Origin: Ditibartonella choladocola
Lineage (GTDB): Bacteria; Pseudomonadota; Alphaproteobacteria; Rhizobiales; Rhizobiaceae
Direction of reading: 5' to 3'
Assembly (NCBI RefSeq): GCF_002007565.1
Contig: NZ_CP015625.1
Location: forward strand, 2,475,001 to 2,539,000
DNA: 64,000 bases
Part shown: in pieces, positions 29,371-38,575 of the stretch
Layout of the letters: each line of letters opens with the position of its first letter
Numbering within the stretch: the stretch's first letter is position 1
Made by a program: the position numbers and the translations under genes
Notes under the pieces: model-generated
What the model saw: the letters and a program-made list of their open reading frames with translations, nothing else
What the model was told of the DNA's origin: nothing
Databases searched by the model: none

Positions 29371-29877
29371 ATGCCAGCAGGAAAACAGGAATTATTGGAT
29401 TTTCTAAAAACACTTGGCATTCATGTCAAAACAACAACCCATCCGGCAATCTTTACAGTCAAAGAAGGGGAAGACATTAAAAAAACTATCGCCGGCGCCC
29501 ATACCAAGAATCTGTTTCTGAAAGACAAGAAGGGGCATTATTTTCTGGTGACACTCGGAGCCCATTCGGTTGTCGACCTTAAACATCTTCATGATAAAAT
29601 CGGTGCATCGGGGCGCCTTTCCTTTGGCAGCCCTGAAAAACTTTCCGAATATCTCGGCCTTTATCCGGGTGCTGTCAGCGTTTTCGGTCTGATAAATGAC
29701 AAAGACAATCATGTAACATTCATTCTTGATAAGGCGCTTTACAATCACCCTATTATCAATTGCCACCCGATGACCAACGAGGCTACAACCTCTATTGCGC
29801 GAGAAGATCTCGTAAAATTTGTTCGCGCCACAAATCATGAACCGCTTATTATTCAGGTTTCAGAGGAAGAGGGTTGA
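29371..29877 (+). CDS. Prolyl-tRNA editing protein (ProXp-ala/PrdX type)
   Basis: Freestanding deacylase of the YbaK/ProRS-INS family that hydrolyses Ala-tRNA(Pro). The hallmark TKNLFLKDKKGHYFLV (residues about 45-60) with its central Lys and the late block HPMTNEATTSI are characteristic of ProXp-ala. 168 residues. Alphaproteobacterial ProRS enzymes generally lack the insertion editing domain, which explains a trans-acting editor. ATG 29371 sits in an A-rich leader with AAGGAC upstream. Confidence 0.86.
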   Translation: MPAGKQELLDFLKTLGIHVKTTTHPAIFTVKEGEDIKKTIAGAHTKNLFLKDKKGHYFLVTLGAHSVVDLKHLHDKIGASGRLSFGSPEKLSEYLGLYPGAVSVFGLINDKDNHVTFILDKALYNHPIINCHPMTNEATTSIAREDLVKFVRATNHEPLIIQVSEEEG

Positions 29878-29947
29878 AATTAACAAGCAAAGGCACGATT
29901 TTGAGAATAGAAACGAATAGATATTTCGTAAGAAGCAGGACTTGATA

Positions 29948-30898
29948 ATGAGTGACAATCCTTTTGCGCCACAAGGCGGGCAAATGAATGCAAATGTAAA
30001 TCTGGCCAATCAAACAGGCGCGGCAGATAATTCTGTCATCAAGGATACAACAACGGCCGATTTTTCAAAGGATGTCCTTGTCGAATCAAAAAAACAACCT
30101 GTTATCGTCGATTTTTGGGCAACATGGTGCAACCCGTGCAAGCAATTGGGGCCTGTTCTCGAAAAAGTTGTCAGGGAAGCAAAAGGCGCTGTCAAACTCG
30201 TCAAACTCGACATTGATAAACATCCGGCCATTCCCGGCCAGATGGGAATCCGTTCCGTACCTGCCGTCATTGCTTTTGTTGATGGTCACCCTGTTGACGG
30301 TTTTATGGGGGCAGTACCGGAAAGCGAAGTCAAGAAATTTGTTGCAAAACTCACCGGTAACGAAAAAGAAGCAGCAATTGACGAAGCTTTGGAGACAGCC
30401 AATGAATTGCGCAAAAGCGGCGATGTGACAGGCGCTGCTACTTTTTATGCGCAAATTCTGAAACAGGCACCTGATAATGTCACCGTTATTGCCGCTTTTG
30501 CCGATATGCTTGTCGAACATGGTGAACTCGATCAGGCAAAAGGCATTCTCAAAGCAGTGCCGGATGCCAAAAAGTCAGACCCTGCCATTCGTGCTGTCGA
30601 AGCGAAAATTGCTCTTAAAGAAGAAACCGCCAAATTGGGCGACCCGACAGCATTGAAAAAACGCATTGCCGAAAATCCGAAAGATTATCAGGCAGCCTAT
30701 GACCTTGCTCTTGTTTATAATGCTGAAAACAAGCGGGATGAAGCGGCCGATTTGCTGCTCGGCATCATGAAAGCAGACAGGACGTGGAATGATGACGGTG
30801 CAAGAAAACAATTATTGCAGTTTTTTGAAGCCTGGGGTGCGATGGATCCGTCAACATTGACCGCGCGTAGAAAACTGTCATCATTATTGTTTTCTTGA
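29948..30898 (+). CDS. Thioredoxin-TPR protein (CnoX/YbbN family)
   Basis: Fusion of an N-terminal thioredoxin domain and C-terminal TPR-like helices, 316 residues. Redox motif WCNPC has cysteines at 61 and 64, so unlike the E. coli CnoX (SxxC) it may be redox active. Tetratricopeptide-like units run from about 135 to 300. Family members act as a redox-regulated holdase handing substrates to GroEL and DnaK. AGGA lies seven bases before ATG 29948. It starts a conserved trio with the LON-domain and Trm112 genes. Confidence 0.88.
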   Translation: MSDNPFAPQGGQMNANVNLANQTGAADNSVIKDTTTADFSKDVLVESKKQPVIVDFWATWCNPCKQLGPVLEKVVREAKGAVKLVKLDIDKHPAIPGQMGIRSVPAVIAFVDGHPVDGFMGAVPESEVKKFVAKLTGNEKEAAIDEALETANELRKSGDVTGAATFYAQILKQAPDNVTVIAAFADMLVEHGELDQAKGILKAVPDAKKSDPAIRAVEAKIALKEETAKLGDPTALKKRIAENPKDYQAAYDLALVYNAENKRDEAADLLLGIMKADRTWNDDGARKQLLQFFEAWGAMDPSTLTARRKLSSLLFS

Positions 30899-31003
30899 TG
30901 ATGTGCTTTTATGCTCCCCTCAAGATTTCACCATCATCGGGACGATAGAAATACGTCTCTTCAAGATTTTGTAACCTGTTATGGCTCTGGACGATAAAAA
31001 ACA

Positions 31004-31669
31004 ATGAAAGCTGGAAATGCCCACTATATTCAGGTGAAAGACCTGCCCGATGAAATCGGTCTGTTTCCGCTCGAAGGGGTTCTGCTTTTGCCGAACGGTT
31101 ATTTGCCGCTTAATGTTTTCGAGCCGCGTTATCTGGAACTTGTTGAAGATGCGATGAAAGGAAACCGGTTGATCGGCATTATCCAGCCAGAGCCGGAATC
31201 AAATAATACCGAAAAGCCGGAGCTTTATAAAACCGGCTGCATCGGGCGCATCACAAGTTTTGCCGAAACCGGAGATGGCCGGTTGATGATCGGCTTGCAG
31301 GGGGTATGTCGTTTCAAACTCGAAAAAGAAATTGCAAGTGACAAACCTTACCGGATTGCCAAAATTACGATTGATGAAAGTGACCTTGTCGAACAACAGG
31401 ATGCAGGCGATAAAATCAATCGCGAAGAGCTTCTTGATACTTTTGAAAAATTTCTCGACGCTCATGAAATGGAAGCCGATTGGGATTCGATCATGCAGGC
31501 ACCGACAGAATCACTCGTCAATGCGCTTTCTATCATGGCGCCTTTCGGTGCTGCCGAAAAGCAGGCACTTCTTGAAGCACCCGATATTGTTGCCCGTGCT
31601 GCAACCCTCGTTGCTTTGACAGAACGCTCGCTCATGGAACATAGTGGTGATGATAAACCGCTCAATTGA
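31004..31669 (+). CDS. LON N-terminal substrate-binding domain protein
   Basis: 221 residues consisting of only the LON substrate-binding domain (IGLFPLEGVLLLPNGYLPLNVFEPRY at 18-43) and a helical C-terminus. No AAA+ or protease domain is present, so it is not Lon itself. The function is unknown; a role in protein quality control is inferred from the thioredoxin/TPR neighbour. The order thioredoxin-TPR, LON domain, Trm112 is common in Rhizobiales. Confidence 0.87.
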   Translation: MKAGNAHYIQVKDLPDEIGLFPLEGVLLLPNGYLPLNVFEPRYLELVEDAMKGNRLIGIIQPEPESNNTEKPELYKTGCIGRITSFAETGDGRLMIGLQGVCRFKLEKEIASDKPYRIAKITIDESDLVEQQDAGDKINREELLDTFEKFLDAHEMEADWDSIMQAPTESLVNALSIMAPFGAAEKQALLEAPDIVARAATLVALTERSLMEHSGDDKPLN

Positions 31670-31705
31670 ACGCTGTCCGCGGTTCAAACGCTTGGATATG
31701 ATCTG

Positions 31706-31897
31706 ATGGTCAAATATTCGACCGACCCGAAAATGCTTGAACTCCTCATATGCCCTGTAACAGGGGGTGAGCTTCACTATGACAAAGAACGGCAGGAACT
31801 CGTTTCCAAAAAAGCACGACTGGCTTTTCCCATTCGTGACGGTATACCGATTATGCTCGCCTCGGAGGCGCGCCCATTGGAAGAAAACGAAATATAA
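31706..31897 (+). CDS. Trm112/UPF0434 family small protein
   Basis: 63 residues. [39 protein letters not shown] is the typical Trm112-like zinc-ribbon relative, although only one Cys of the usual four remains (CPVT), as in most bacterial UPF0434 proteins. In eukaryotes Trm112 activates methyltransferases; the bacterial role is unclear. It starts 36 bases after the LON-domain gene and is probably co-transcribed. Confidence 0.87.
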   Translation: MVKYSTDPKMLELLICPVTGGELHYDKERQELVSKKARLAFPIRDGIPIMLASEARPLEENEI

Positions 31898-32056
31898 TTT
31901 TTCCAAAACCTTGTTTCGCTTTCAAAAGAGCATGCTATAACATCAAATGCGATCACATTATTCCAATCAGGGCGGGTGATCCTTTATATTATTATGTGCA
32001 AAGGTTTGGATCTTTCGTGTCCAACCGTTTCGACTATTTGAGAGGGCGCAATCGTT

Positions 32057-33169
32057 ATGGCTTCCAGAAAACTATTTCTTCTTCCCGGCGACGGAATCGG
32101 CGTTGAGTCGATGGCCGAAGTGAAAAAAATTATTGCTTATATGGATAAAGAACTCGGACTTGATTTCGAGTGCGAGGAAGGGCTTGTCGGGGGTGCCGCC
32201 TATGATGCTCATGGTACGGCAATTTCTGAAGAAGATATGAAACGGGCTTTGGCGGCCGATGCGGTGCTTTTTGGTGCTGTTGGCGGCCCGAAATGGGCAA
32301 AAGTCCCTTATGAGGTGAGACCTGAAGCGGGGTTGTTGCGGCTTCGTAAGGATCTCGGTCTGTTTGCCAATTTGCGACCGGCCATTTGCTACCCTTCGCT
32401 TGCTTCGGCTTCATCGCTTAAACGCGAGCTTGTCGACGGGCTTGATATATTGATTGTACGCGAATTGACAGGCGGCGTCTATTTTGGCGAACCGAAAGAA
32501 ATCATCGACCTCGGCCATGGGCAAAAACGCGCAATTGATACCCAGATTTACGACACTTACGAGATCGACCGCATTGCAAGAGTTGCTTTCGACCTTGCAC
32601 GCACCCGCAAAAACAAAGTGACTTCTCTTGAAAAACACAATGTCATGAAAACCGGCATTCTCTGGAACGAAGTCGTTACCGAGGTTCACGACAAGGACTA
32701 TAAGGATGTAACGCTTGAACATATGCTGGCTGATTCCGGTGGCATGCAATTGGTGCGTGCGCCCAAGCAGTTCGATGTTATTGTAACCGACAATCTTTTC
32801 GGTGATATTTTCTCCGATATTGCGGCCATGCTTACGGGCTCGCTCGGTATGTTGCCTTCTGCTTCTCTTGGCGAAGAAGACAAGAAAACCGGCAAACGTC
32901 ATGCGCTTTACGAACCGGTTCATGGTTCCGCTCCCGACATTGCCGGAAAAGGCATTGCCAACCCTATCGCAATGATAGCGTCACTTGCTATGTGCCTGCG
33001 CTATTCTTTCCTCATGGGGGCAGAAGCCGACCGGCTGGAAAAAGCGATTTCTGCCGTTCTTGATGATGGTGTGCGTACAGCCGACATTTATTCGGAAGGC
33101 ATGAAAAAAGTTTCAACCGGTGAGATGGGAGACGCCATTTTGCAAAAATTCAAAACGATGGTTGCTTGA
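32057..33169 (+). CDS. leuB: 3-isopropylmalate dehydrogenase
   Basis: Third step of leucine biosynthesis: oxidation and decarboxylation of 3-isopropylmalate to 2-oxoisocaproate with NAD. Motifs: LPGDGIGVE at the N-terminus, [17 protein letters not shown] with substrate arginines, the Mg site [14 protein letters not shown], and the NAD loop [14 protein letters not shown]. 370 residues, standard. GAGAGGG precedes ATG 32057. A short hairpin (about 32013-32036) lies in its leader. Confidence 0.96.
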   Translation: MASRKLFLLPGDGIGVESMAEVKKIIAYMDKELGLDFECEEGLVGGAAYDAHGTAISEEDMKRALAADAVLFGAVGGPKWAKVPYEVRPEAGLLRLRKDLGLFANLRPAICYPSLASASSLKRELVDGLDILIVRELTGGVYFGEPKEIIDLGHGQKRAIDTQIYDTYEIDRIARVAFDLARTRKNKVTSLEKHNVMKTGILWNEVVTEVHDKDYKDVTLEHMLADSGGMQLVRAPKQFDVIVTDNLFGDIFSDIAAMLTGSLGMLPSASLGEEDKKTGKRHALYEPVHGSAPDIAGKGIANPIAMIASLAMCLRYSFLMGAEADRLEKAISAVLDDGVRTADIYSEGMKKVSTGEMGDAILQKFKTMVA

Positions 33170-33737
33170 AACCCGCTTTCAATCGGGTTTATTGAAGGCG
33201 ATCTTGCGGGAGAAACCGAACTGTCTTCCCTGCCGGTCAAATTCAAATAATGCCGCTGAATATAGGTTAAATGAGCTCATTTTATTCGGCCAAAGCAGGC
33301 GGCTACAGAATGTAAAAGCAATAAGGCGGTGGAAAAACACCGCCTTTTTTTAAATTTTGCACCCGTTTTCTTGTGCTTAAAAAATGGCAAACTGACACAA
33401 TCCGTTTTCTAAAATTTCATTCCGCAATCATTCGGTTAAAATGCTCCCGTTTTTCAAAATATCTTTTATTTTTTCTTTGTAAGTTGAATTTTCATAAAAC
33501 CTCCATAAGTGACAAGAAATTCAACATGAAAAACAGGCGATTGTTGTTGTGTTTCTTGACAGAAGTGCAAAATAAGTTAAAAGCGATGTGGTCAAGGAGT
33601 TTTTAAATGGACTTTACTCGCTTCCATAGCTATCGGTTTTCAAGCTGCAATCGCGGCTTCGATGACTGCTGCGCAGCCTTGACAATTATTGGCCACAAAA
33701 AAACGACAAAGAAAATTATCTGACGTCCCTTGGCCAA
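33170..33737. other. Gap between leuB and the asd leader
   Basis: Contains the leuB terminator, AT-rich sequence and a small GCTGCGCAGC palindrome near 33670. A possible TTGACA element at 33679-33684 has no good partner. Open frames at 33373-33606 and nearby look spurious. Confidence 0.45.
33323..33352 (+). terminator. Terminator after leuB
   Basis: AAGGCGGTG (33323-33331) pairs with CACCGCCTT (33338-33346), nine base pairs and a six-base loop, followed by a run of T to 33351. Confidence 0.92.
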
Positions 33738-33818
33738 CCTGCTCTCTCCCGGGTCCGGCCCGGGGGGTAAGCCTGACGGCCGCCGGGCTTCTTCACAAAA
33801 CACGGAGAGAGACAGGAG
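33738..33818 (+). promoter_or_regulatory. Compact folded RNA leader of asd, unidentified
   Basis: A GC-rich island directly upstream of asd folds by eye into a three-way junction. The closing stem is CCTG plus CTCTCTCC (33738-33749) with GGAGAGAG plus CAGG (33804-33816, one bulged A). The first hairpin is CCCGGG/CCCGGG (33748-33765 region). The second is AAGCCTG/CGGGCTT (about 33769-33790). The last stem strand runs into the asd ribosome site AGGAG (33814-33818), so folding would hide it. I recognise no known riboswitch consensus. A cis-regulatory RNA sensing an aspartate-family metabolite is inference. Confidence 0.55.
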
Positions 33819-33828
33819 TTCTGATTAA

Positions 33829-34863
33829 ATGGGTTTTAAGGTTGCTGTTGTTGGTGCCACGGGAAATGTTGGACGGGAAATGCTCAACATTCTTGAAGAG
33901 CGCGGTTTTCCGGCTGATGAAGTTGTACCGCTTGCCTCGCATCGGTCATTGGGAACAGAAGTTTCCTTCGGTGACAAAACACTGAAAGTAAAAGTTCTCG
34001 ATAATTACGATTTTTCCGACACCGATATTTGCCTGATGTCTGCCGGTGGCAATGTTTCCAAAGAATGGGCACCGAAAATCGGCGCGGCCGGTGCTGTCGT
34101 TATCGATAATTCTTCGGCCTGGCGTTATGATATTGATGTTCCGCTCATTGTTCCGGAAGTCAATCCGGATGCTATTGACGGCTTCAAAACACACAATATC
34201 ATTGCCAATCCGAACTGTTCGACAGCCCAGCTTCTGGTTGCTTTAAAACCGTTGCACGATGCCGCAACCATCAAGCGCGTTGTGGTTTCAACCTATCAAT
34301 CGGTTTCGGGTGCCGGAAAGGCCGGAATGGACGAGCTTTTCGAGCAATCGCGCGCGGTTTTTGTGGCTGATCCTATTACAGTGCGCAAATTCACGAAACG
34401 TATTGCTTTCAACGTTATTCCCCATATCGACGTATTCATGGAAGACGGCTACACCAAAGAAGAATGGAAAATGGTTGCCGAAACCAAAAAAATGCTCGAC
34501 CCGAAAATCAAGCTTACTGCTACTGCCGTTCGTGTTCCGGTTTTCATCGGCCATGGCGAAGCCGTCAATGTCGAGTTTGAAAAGCCCATCAGTGCCGATG
34601 AAGCACGTGAAATCCTGCGCAACGCCCCCGGCTGTCAGGTTGTCGACAAGCATGAGGATGGCGGCTATATGACACCTTATGAATCAGCCGGAGAAGACGA
34701 CACATTTGTTAGCCGTATCCGCGAAGATATTACCGTTGAAAACGGCCTGTCTTTCTGGGTTGTTGCCGATAATTTGCGCAAAGGTGCTGCTCTTAATGCG
34801 GTGCAGATTGCCGAACTTCTGATTGCGCGCAATCTGATTACACCCAAGAAAGCCCAAGCATAA
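33829..34863 (+). CDS. asd: Aspartate-semialdehyde dehydrogenase
   Basis: Reduces aspartyl phosphate to aspartate semialdehyde, the branch point to lysine/diaminopimelate, threonine and methionine. N-terminal NADP motif VVGATGNVGREML; catalytic Cys130 in ANPNCSTAQ; later blocks SVSGAGKAGMDEL and HGEAVNVEFE. 344 residues, normal. AGGAG ten bases before ATG 33829 is the 3' end of a folded leader. A terminator follows. Confidence 0.96.
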   Translation: MGFKVAVVGATGNVGREMLNILEERGFPADEVVPLASHRSLGTEVSFGDKTLKVKVLDNYDFSDTDICLMSAGGNVSKEWAPKIGAAGAVVIDNSSAWRYDIDVPLIVPEVNPDAIDGFKTHNIIANPNCSTAQLLVALKPLHDAATIKRVVVSTYQSVSGAGKAGMDELFEQSRAVFVADPITVRKFTKRIAFNVIPHIDVFMEDGYTKEEWKMVAETKKMLDPKIKLTATAVRVPVFIGHGEAVNVEFEKPISADEAREILRNAPGCQVVDKHEDGGYMTPYESAGEDDTFVSRIREDITVENGLSFWVVADNLRKGAALNAVQIAELLIARNLITPKKAQA

Positions 34864-34919
34864 AAGCTTGTCGTCACAAATTATTCCGGCTTTGCGCTTC
34901 AAAGCCGTTTAAAAAAACC

Positions 34920-34955
34920 ATCCCCTGTAGAGAACTTTTACAGGGGATATTTTTT
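34920..34955 (+). terminator. Terminator after asd
   Basis: ATCCCCTGTA (34920-34929) pairs with TACAGGGGAT (34939-34948), followed by a T-run to 34955. Confidence 0.92.
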
Positions 34956-35590
34956 GAATTGAAAGCGTGGCGAGGGCTTTGTAATTTTCGCCCAAAGCTT
35001 GTTGACTTTCTCGTGCAGATTGTCACCGGTCACCTTTCATTGTCACCGGTCATCTTTCAAAGGCGGGATTTCTTTTAATTATAAAGTATAAAGCCCTGCT
35101 TTTACCGGCCTGACCTTTCAAAAAAGATTTTTTAAAATAACGGTCATACTGTTATTGACGAGAATTGCCGGTCGGAAAAATGCGAGAAAAATTTTATAAA
35201 AAGATTTTTTTAAAAAAGCTGAGTTCCGGATCAATCTGTCGGGCAATAGAGAACAAAAACATAAAATATCCGATTTCAAATGAATTGCACAACAGCTTGC
35301 AAGCTCGAATGATCGGCTTTACCCGATAACGCCCGAATTGGAATTGACGACTCATAAGAAATGTCGCCACTTTGAAGGAATTTGAAGTCAATCCACGTTT
35401 TTCATGAGCAAATGCCACCGGTAACAAACAATTTAAAACCATTTTAAAAAGCAAAACTGCGGCTAATTGGCATTTTTTGCCAAAAGATATTTTTTTTACC
35501 TTTGCAACAATCACGATTGTATATAAAACAAAATAAAGAAAACCATGCAGAAATACCGGTCAATCAACCGGTAATATGTGGAGGCAAAAA
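34956..35590. other. Gap with a 20-bp duplication and a hairpin
   Basis: TGTCACCGGTCACCTTTCAT at 35021-35040 is repeated with two changes at 35041-35060. A seven-base-pair hairpin TACCGGT/ACCGGTA lies at 35554-35573, just before the ribosome site of the small membrane gene. A 106-codon antisense frame (35194-35514) is not accepted. Confidence 0.5.
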
Positions 35591-35776
35591 ATGTTACGTG
35601 CTGTTGCACAGGCGATATTAGATTGTGCCGGTTATATCACCGCACTTTTTATTCCTGAAGATGCAACGAATTTTGACTTCATCCGTATGGGCGTAGCACT
35701 TGTCATGTTGATTTTATTCTCGATTCTTTGCTGGCTACTTCCCCAGCTTTTTCATAATGGCAAGCGGCCTAATTAA
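35591..35776 (+). CDS. Small single-span membrane protein, unknown
   Basis: 61 residues. GGAGG (35580-35584) lies six bases before ATG 35591, the best ribosome site in the neighbourhood. An amphipathic N-terminus (LRAVAQAILDCAGYITALF) precedes one membrane span (VALVMLILFSILCWLLPQLF), and the tail is basic (HNGKRPN). I recognise no family. A hairpin with arms TACCGGT/ACCGGTA is just upstream. It stands alone between asd and the methionine transporter. Confidence 0.55.
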   Translation: MLRAVAQAILDCAGYITALFIPEDATNFDFIRMGVALVMLILFSILCWLLPQLFHNGKRPN

Positions 35777-36026
35777 TTTGCGAAAAATATTTTCATCAAT
35801 TTGATTGTTTATAAAAAAATCATCCTGCAACTGAACTGATAGCTATTGAAAATGTTGCTTGGTTTTTATACCACTTCCGTTAAAACAGAATGGCATACTG
35901 GTCATGAGTTCCCGGTTCTTTTTTAAATCCGGATTGGGACTTTATCAGGCCGATCAACAAACCGGAATTTTTCAGCCTATGTTTTGAGATGAAACATTCT
36001 GAAAATTAACACGAAGGGTTTCAACA

Positions 36027-36857
36027 ATGTTTCTCGATAAGATCAACAGACGTACAGTTCTAGGACTTGCTTTTTCTTTTGCCACTTTTGCAAGTGTTTC
36101 AACTTTAGCGCCGGTTCTGGCTCATGCCGAAGATAAAACCAGTATCAAGCTTGGAACAATGGAAGGCGAAGAATCGGAAGTCTGGAAGGTTGCAGCTCAG
36201 GAAGCCAAAAAACAGGGTCTCAACATTGATCTTGTTTTTTTCTCCGATTACGCCTTACCGAATGAAGCCGTCAACTCCGGTGATATTGACGCAAATTCAT
36301 TCCAGCATAAACCCTATCTCGACGCACAAATCGAACAGCGTGGCTACAAGCTTTCGGTCGTAGGCTATACAGTGCTTTTCCCGATGGGTGTCTACTCCCA
36401 CAAAATCAAAGACTTGAAAGAGCTTCGTGATGGTGCTGTCGTCGGCGTTCCCAACGACCCGTCAAATGGCGGCCGCGCCTTGCGGCTTTTGAACGATATG
36501 GGGCTTATCAAGCTCAAAGACCCGAACAATGTTCTTGCCACCAAACTCGATATTGTCGAAAACCCGAAAAAACTCGAAATTCGCGAGCTTGATGCCGGTA
36601 TGCTCGGTCGCGCCATCGATGATTTCGACATTGCGATTGTCAATACCAACTGGGCTTTGACCACTGGCCTCAAACCTGAAAAAGATGCGATTGCATGGGA
36701 AAAGTCCGAAAACAATCCCTATAACAATATTATTGTCGTACGCACCGCCGATAAAGACGAGCCATGGGTGAAAAAACTCGTTGCTGCCTATAATTCGGAA
36801 CCCGTTCGCGCAAAAATCAAGGAAGTGTTTGGCGTAACTGCCCAGCCATTATGGTAA
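36027..36857 (+). CDS. metQ: Methionine ABC transporter substrate-binding protein MetQ
   Basis: NlpA-family binding protein for D/L-methionine, 276 residues. The signal peptide ends near AHAE; its NRRTVLG start resembles a twin-arginine motif, and no lipobox Cys is present, unlike E. coli MetQ. Conserved blocks: IKLGTMEGEESEVW, FFSDYALPNEAVNSGDIDAN and VNTNWAL. It overlaps metN by seven bases and begins the metQ-metN-metI operon; GAAGGG precedes ATG 36027. Confidence 0.92.
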   Translation: MFLDKINRRTVLGLAFSFATFASVSTLAPVLAHAEDKTSIKLGTMEGEESEVWKVAAQEAKKQGLNIDLVFFSDYALPNEAVNSGDIDANSFQHKPYLDAQIEQRGYKLSVVGYTVLFPMGVYSHKIKDLKELRDGAVVGVPNDPSNGGRALRLLNDMGLIKLKDPNNVLATKLDIVENPKKLEIRELDAGMLGRAIDDFDIAIVNTNWALTTGLKPEKDAIAWEKSENNPYNNIIVVRTADKDEPWVKKLVAAYNSEPVRAKIKEVFGVTAQPLW

Positions 36858-37897
36858 ATTCAAAAATGGGTTCAACATCCGAACCAATCATATCACTTAA
36901 AAATATCAGCCGCCGTTTTTCCCGAACGGCGGCCGTTGACCATTTGTCACTCGATATTGAAAAAGGCGAAATTCTTGGAATTATCGGGCGCAGCGGAGCC
37001 GGTAAATCGACGCTTATTCGCTGTCTCAATGGTCTTGAACGTATTGATGAAGGACAAATCTTCTTTGAAGGCCATGACGTTTCGCATTTGAGCGAAAGCG
37101 AATGGGCGCCCTATCGTCAACGCATCAGTATGATTTTCCAGCATTTCAACCTGTTGTCATCGAAACGTGTGATCGACAATATTGCGTTGCCGCTAAAGCT
37201 TGCCGGTGTGCCGAAAGAAAAGCGCCGCGAACGGGCAATGGAACTTATCGAACTTGTGAGCCTCAAAGGCAAAGAGCTGCATTTTCCGGCAGAGCTTTCC
37301 GGCGGGCAAAAACAGCGCGTCGGCATTGCCAGAGCATTGGCGGCAAATCCGAAAGTGCTCCTATCCGATGAGGCAACGTCTGCACTCGATCCGGAAACAA
37401 CCCAATCCATCCTTGAATTGATTGCCGATATTAATAAAAGGCTCAACCTCACCGTTGTTCTGATTACCCACGAAATGGAAGTCGTAAGCTCCATTGCCAA
37501 CAGGGTTGTTGTGCTTAACAAGGGAAAAATTGTCGAAGAAGGTCGGGTAAGAGATATTTTTGCCTCTCCGCAAGATGATACTACCATTGCGATGCTGCGC
37601 ATTGTGACACCGCAATTACCGGCCGAATTTGCCAAAAGGTTGAAGCCCGAAGGAGATGAAGCCGTTATCGAGCTCAATATTGCCGGTGACGTGGCAAGAG
37701 AGCCATTCCTGCACCTCATCGAATATGAAAGCGGACTGATTCCGCGTATTCTTCACGGCGGCATTGATACGATTCAGGGTGAACCGGTTGGCCGTTTCTT
37801 TTTAGGCCTTCCGGCAAAAGACAAAGACAAACTTGACAAGGCGGTTTCCTGGCTTATCAAGCATGGTCGCTATTGCGAGGTTCTCGGTTATGTATGA
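36851..37897 (+). CDS. metN: Methionine ABC transporter ATP-binding protein MetN
   Basis: ATPase of the methionine importer. Walker A GRSGAGKST (46-54), signature LSGGQKQR, Walker B VLLSDEATSALDPE and switch His in ITHEME. A C-terminal NIL regulatory domain (about 270-345) binds methionine and inhibits transport. 348 residues. Overlaps both metQ and metI, so translation is coupled. Confidence 0.95.
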   Translation: MVNSKMGSTSEPIISLKNISRRFSRTAAVDHLSLDIEKGEILGIIGRSGAGKSTLIRCLNGLERIDEGQIFFEGHDVSHLSESEWAPYRQRISMIFQHFNLLSSKRVIDNIALPLKLAGVPKEKRRERAMELIELVSLKGKELHFPAELSGGQKQRVGIARALAANPKVLLSDEATSALDPETTQSILELIADINKRLNLTVVLITHEMEVVSSIANRVVVLNKGKIVEEGRVRDIFASPQDDTTIAMLRIVTPQLPAEFAKRLKPEGDEAVIELNIAGDVAREPFLHLIEYESGLIPRILHGGIDTIQGEPVGRFFLGLPAKDKDKLDKAVSWLIKHGRYCEVLGYV

Positions 37898-38549
37898 TGT
37901 CCTTTCAAAAGAATTGCCGAAAGCAATTATAGACACCATCATCATGACGGTGAGTTCTTCGCTTATGGCGCTCATTCTGGGGCTGCCGATCGGCCTTATC
38001 CTTTATATGACCGCAAAGGGAAGCCTGTTTCCCAAAGAAAATCTCAACAGATTACTGAGCTTCCTCGTCAATTGTGTGCGCGCCATTCCGTTTATCATTT
38101 TCGCTTTCTATCTTCTTCCCGTGACGCGCATTGTTGTTGGAACCGGTGTTGGCATCAGATCTGTTATTTTTGTGCTGATATTATCGGCGACACCACTTTA
38201 TGCACGTTTGGCAGAACTGTCATTTCGTGGAGTTGATAAAGGGCTTGTCGAAGCTATCCGCTCGATGGGCGCTTCACGGATGCAAATTGTTACCAATGTC
38301 ATTGTACCGGAATCATTTTCAAGTCTGGTGACCGGCTTTACTGTGATGGTTATTTCAATTATTAGTGCAACGTCGCTTGCCGGTTTTCTGGGGGGTGGCG
38401 GTCTTGGTGACATGGCTATCCGCTATGGCTACCAACGCTACAATCCGGAGATTATGAACATCGTTATCGGTGTTCTGATTATCATGAATCTGGTTGTGCA
38501 ATCCTTTGGCGACCGTTTGGCGCGCAAGCTTGACCACTCGAAACGTTAG
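37890..38549 (+). CDS. metI: Methionine ABC transporter permease MetI
   Basis: Inner-membrane permease with about five spans, 219 residues. The EAA-type loop that docks on MetN is LVEAIRSMGASRMQIVTNVIVPES. The start is ATG 37890, overlapping metN by eight bases; the in-frame extension from 37833 lies inside metN and is rejected. Confidence 0.94.
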   Translation: MYDVLSKELPKAIIDTIIMTVSSSLMALILGLPIGLILYMTAKGSLFPKENLNRLLSFLVNCVRAIPFIIFAFYLLPVTRIVVGTGVGIRSVIFVLILSATPLYARLAELSFRGVDKGLVEAIRSMGASRMQIVTNVIVPESFSSLVTGFTVMVISIISATSLAGFLGGGGLGDMAIRYGYQRYNPEIMNIVIGVLIIMNLVVQSFGDRLARKLDHSKR

Positions 38550-38575
38550 CTATTTCACTTGAGACGGGGAAAATA

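Noticed and set aside
33738..33818. 6S RNA, SRP RNA or a known riboswitch as the identity of the asd leader
   Set aside because: Too short for 6S, lacks the SRP GGAAG tetraloop region, and matches no riboswitch consensus I know; left unidentified.
35194..35514. 106-codon antisense frame before the small membrane gene
   Set aside because: No family resemblance, weak start, AT-rich; likely chance.
35777..36026. SAM-II riboswitch before metQ
   Set aside because: No recognisable SAM-II core or pseudoknot pairing by eye.
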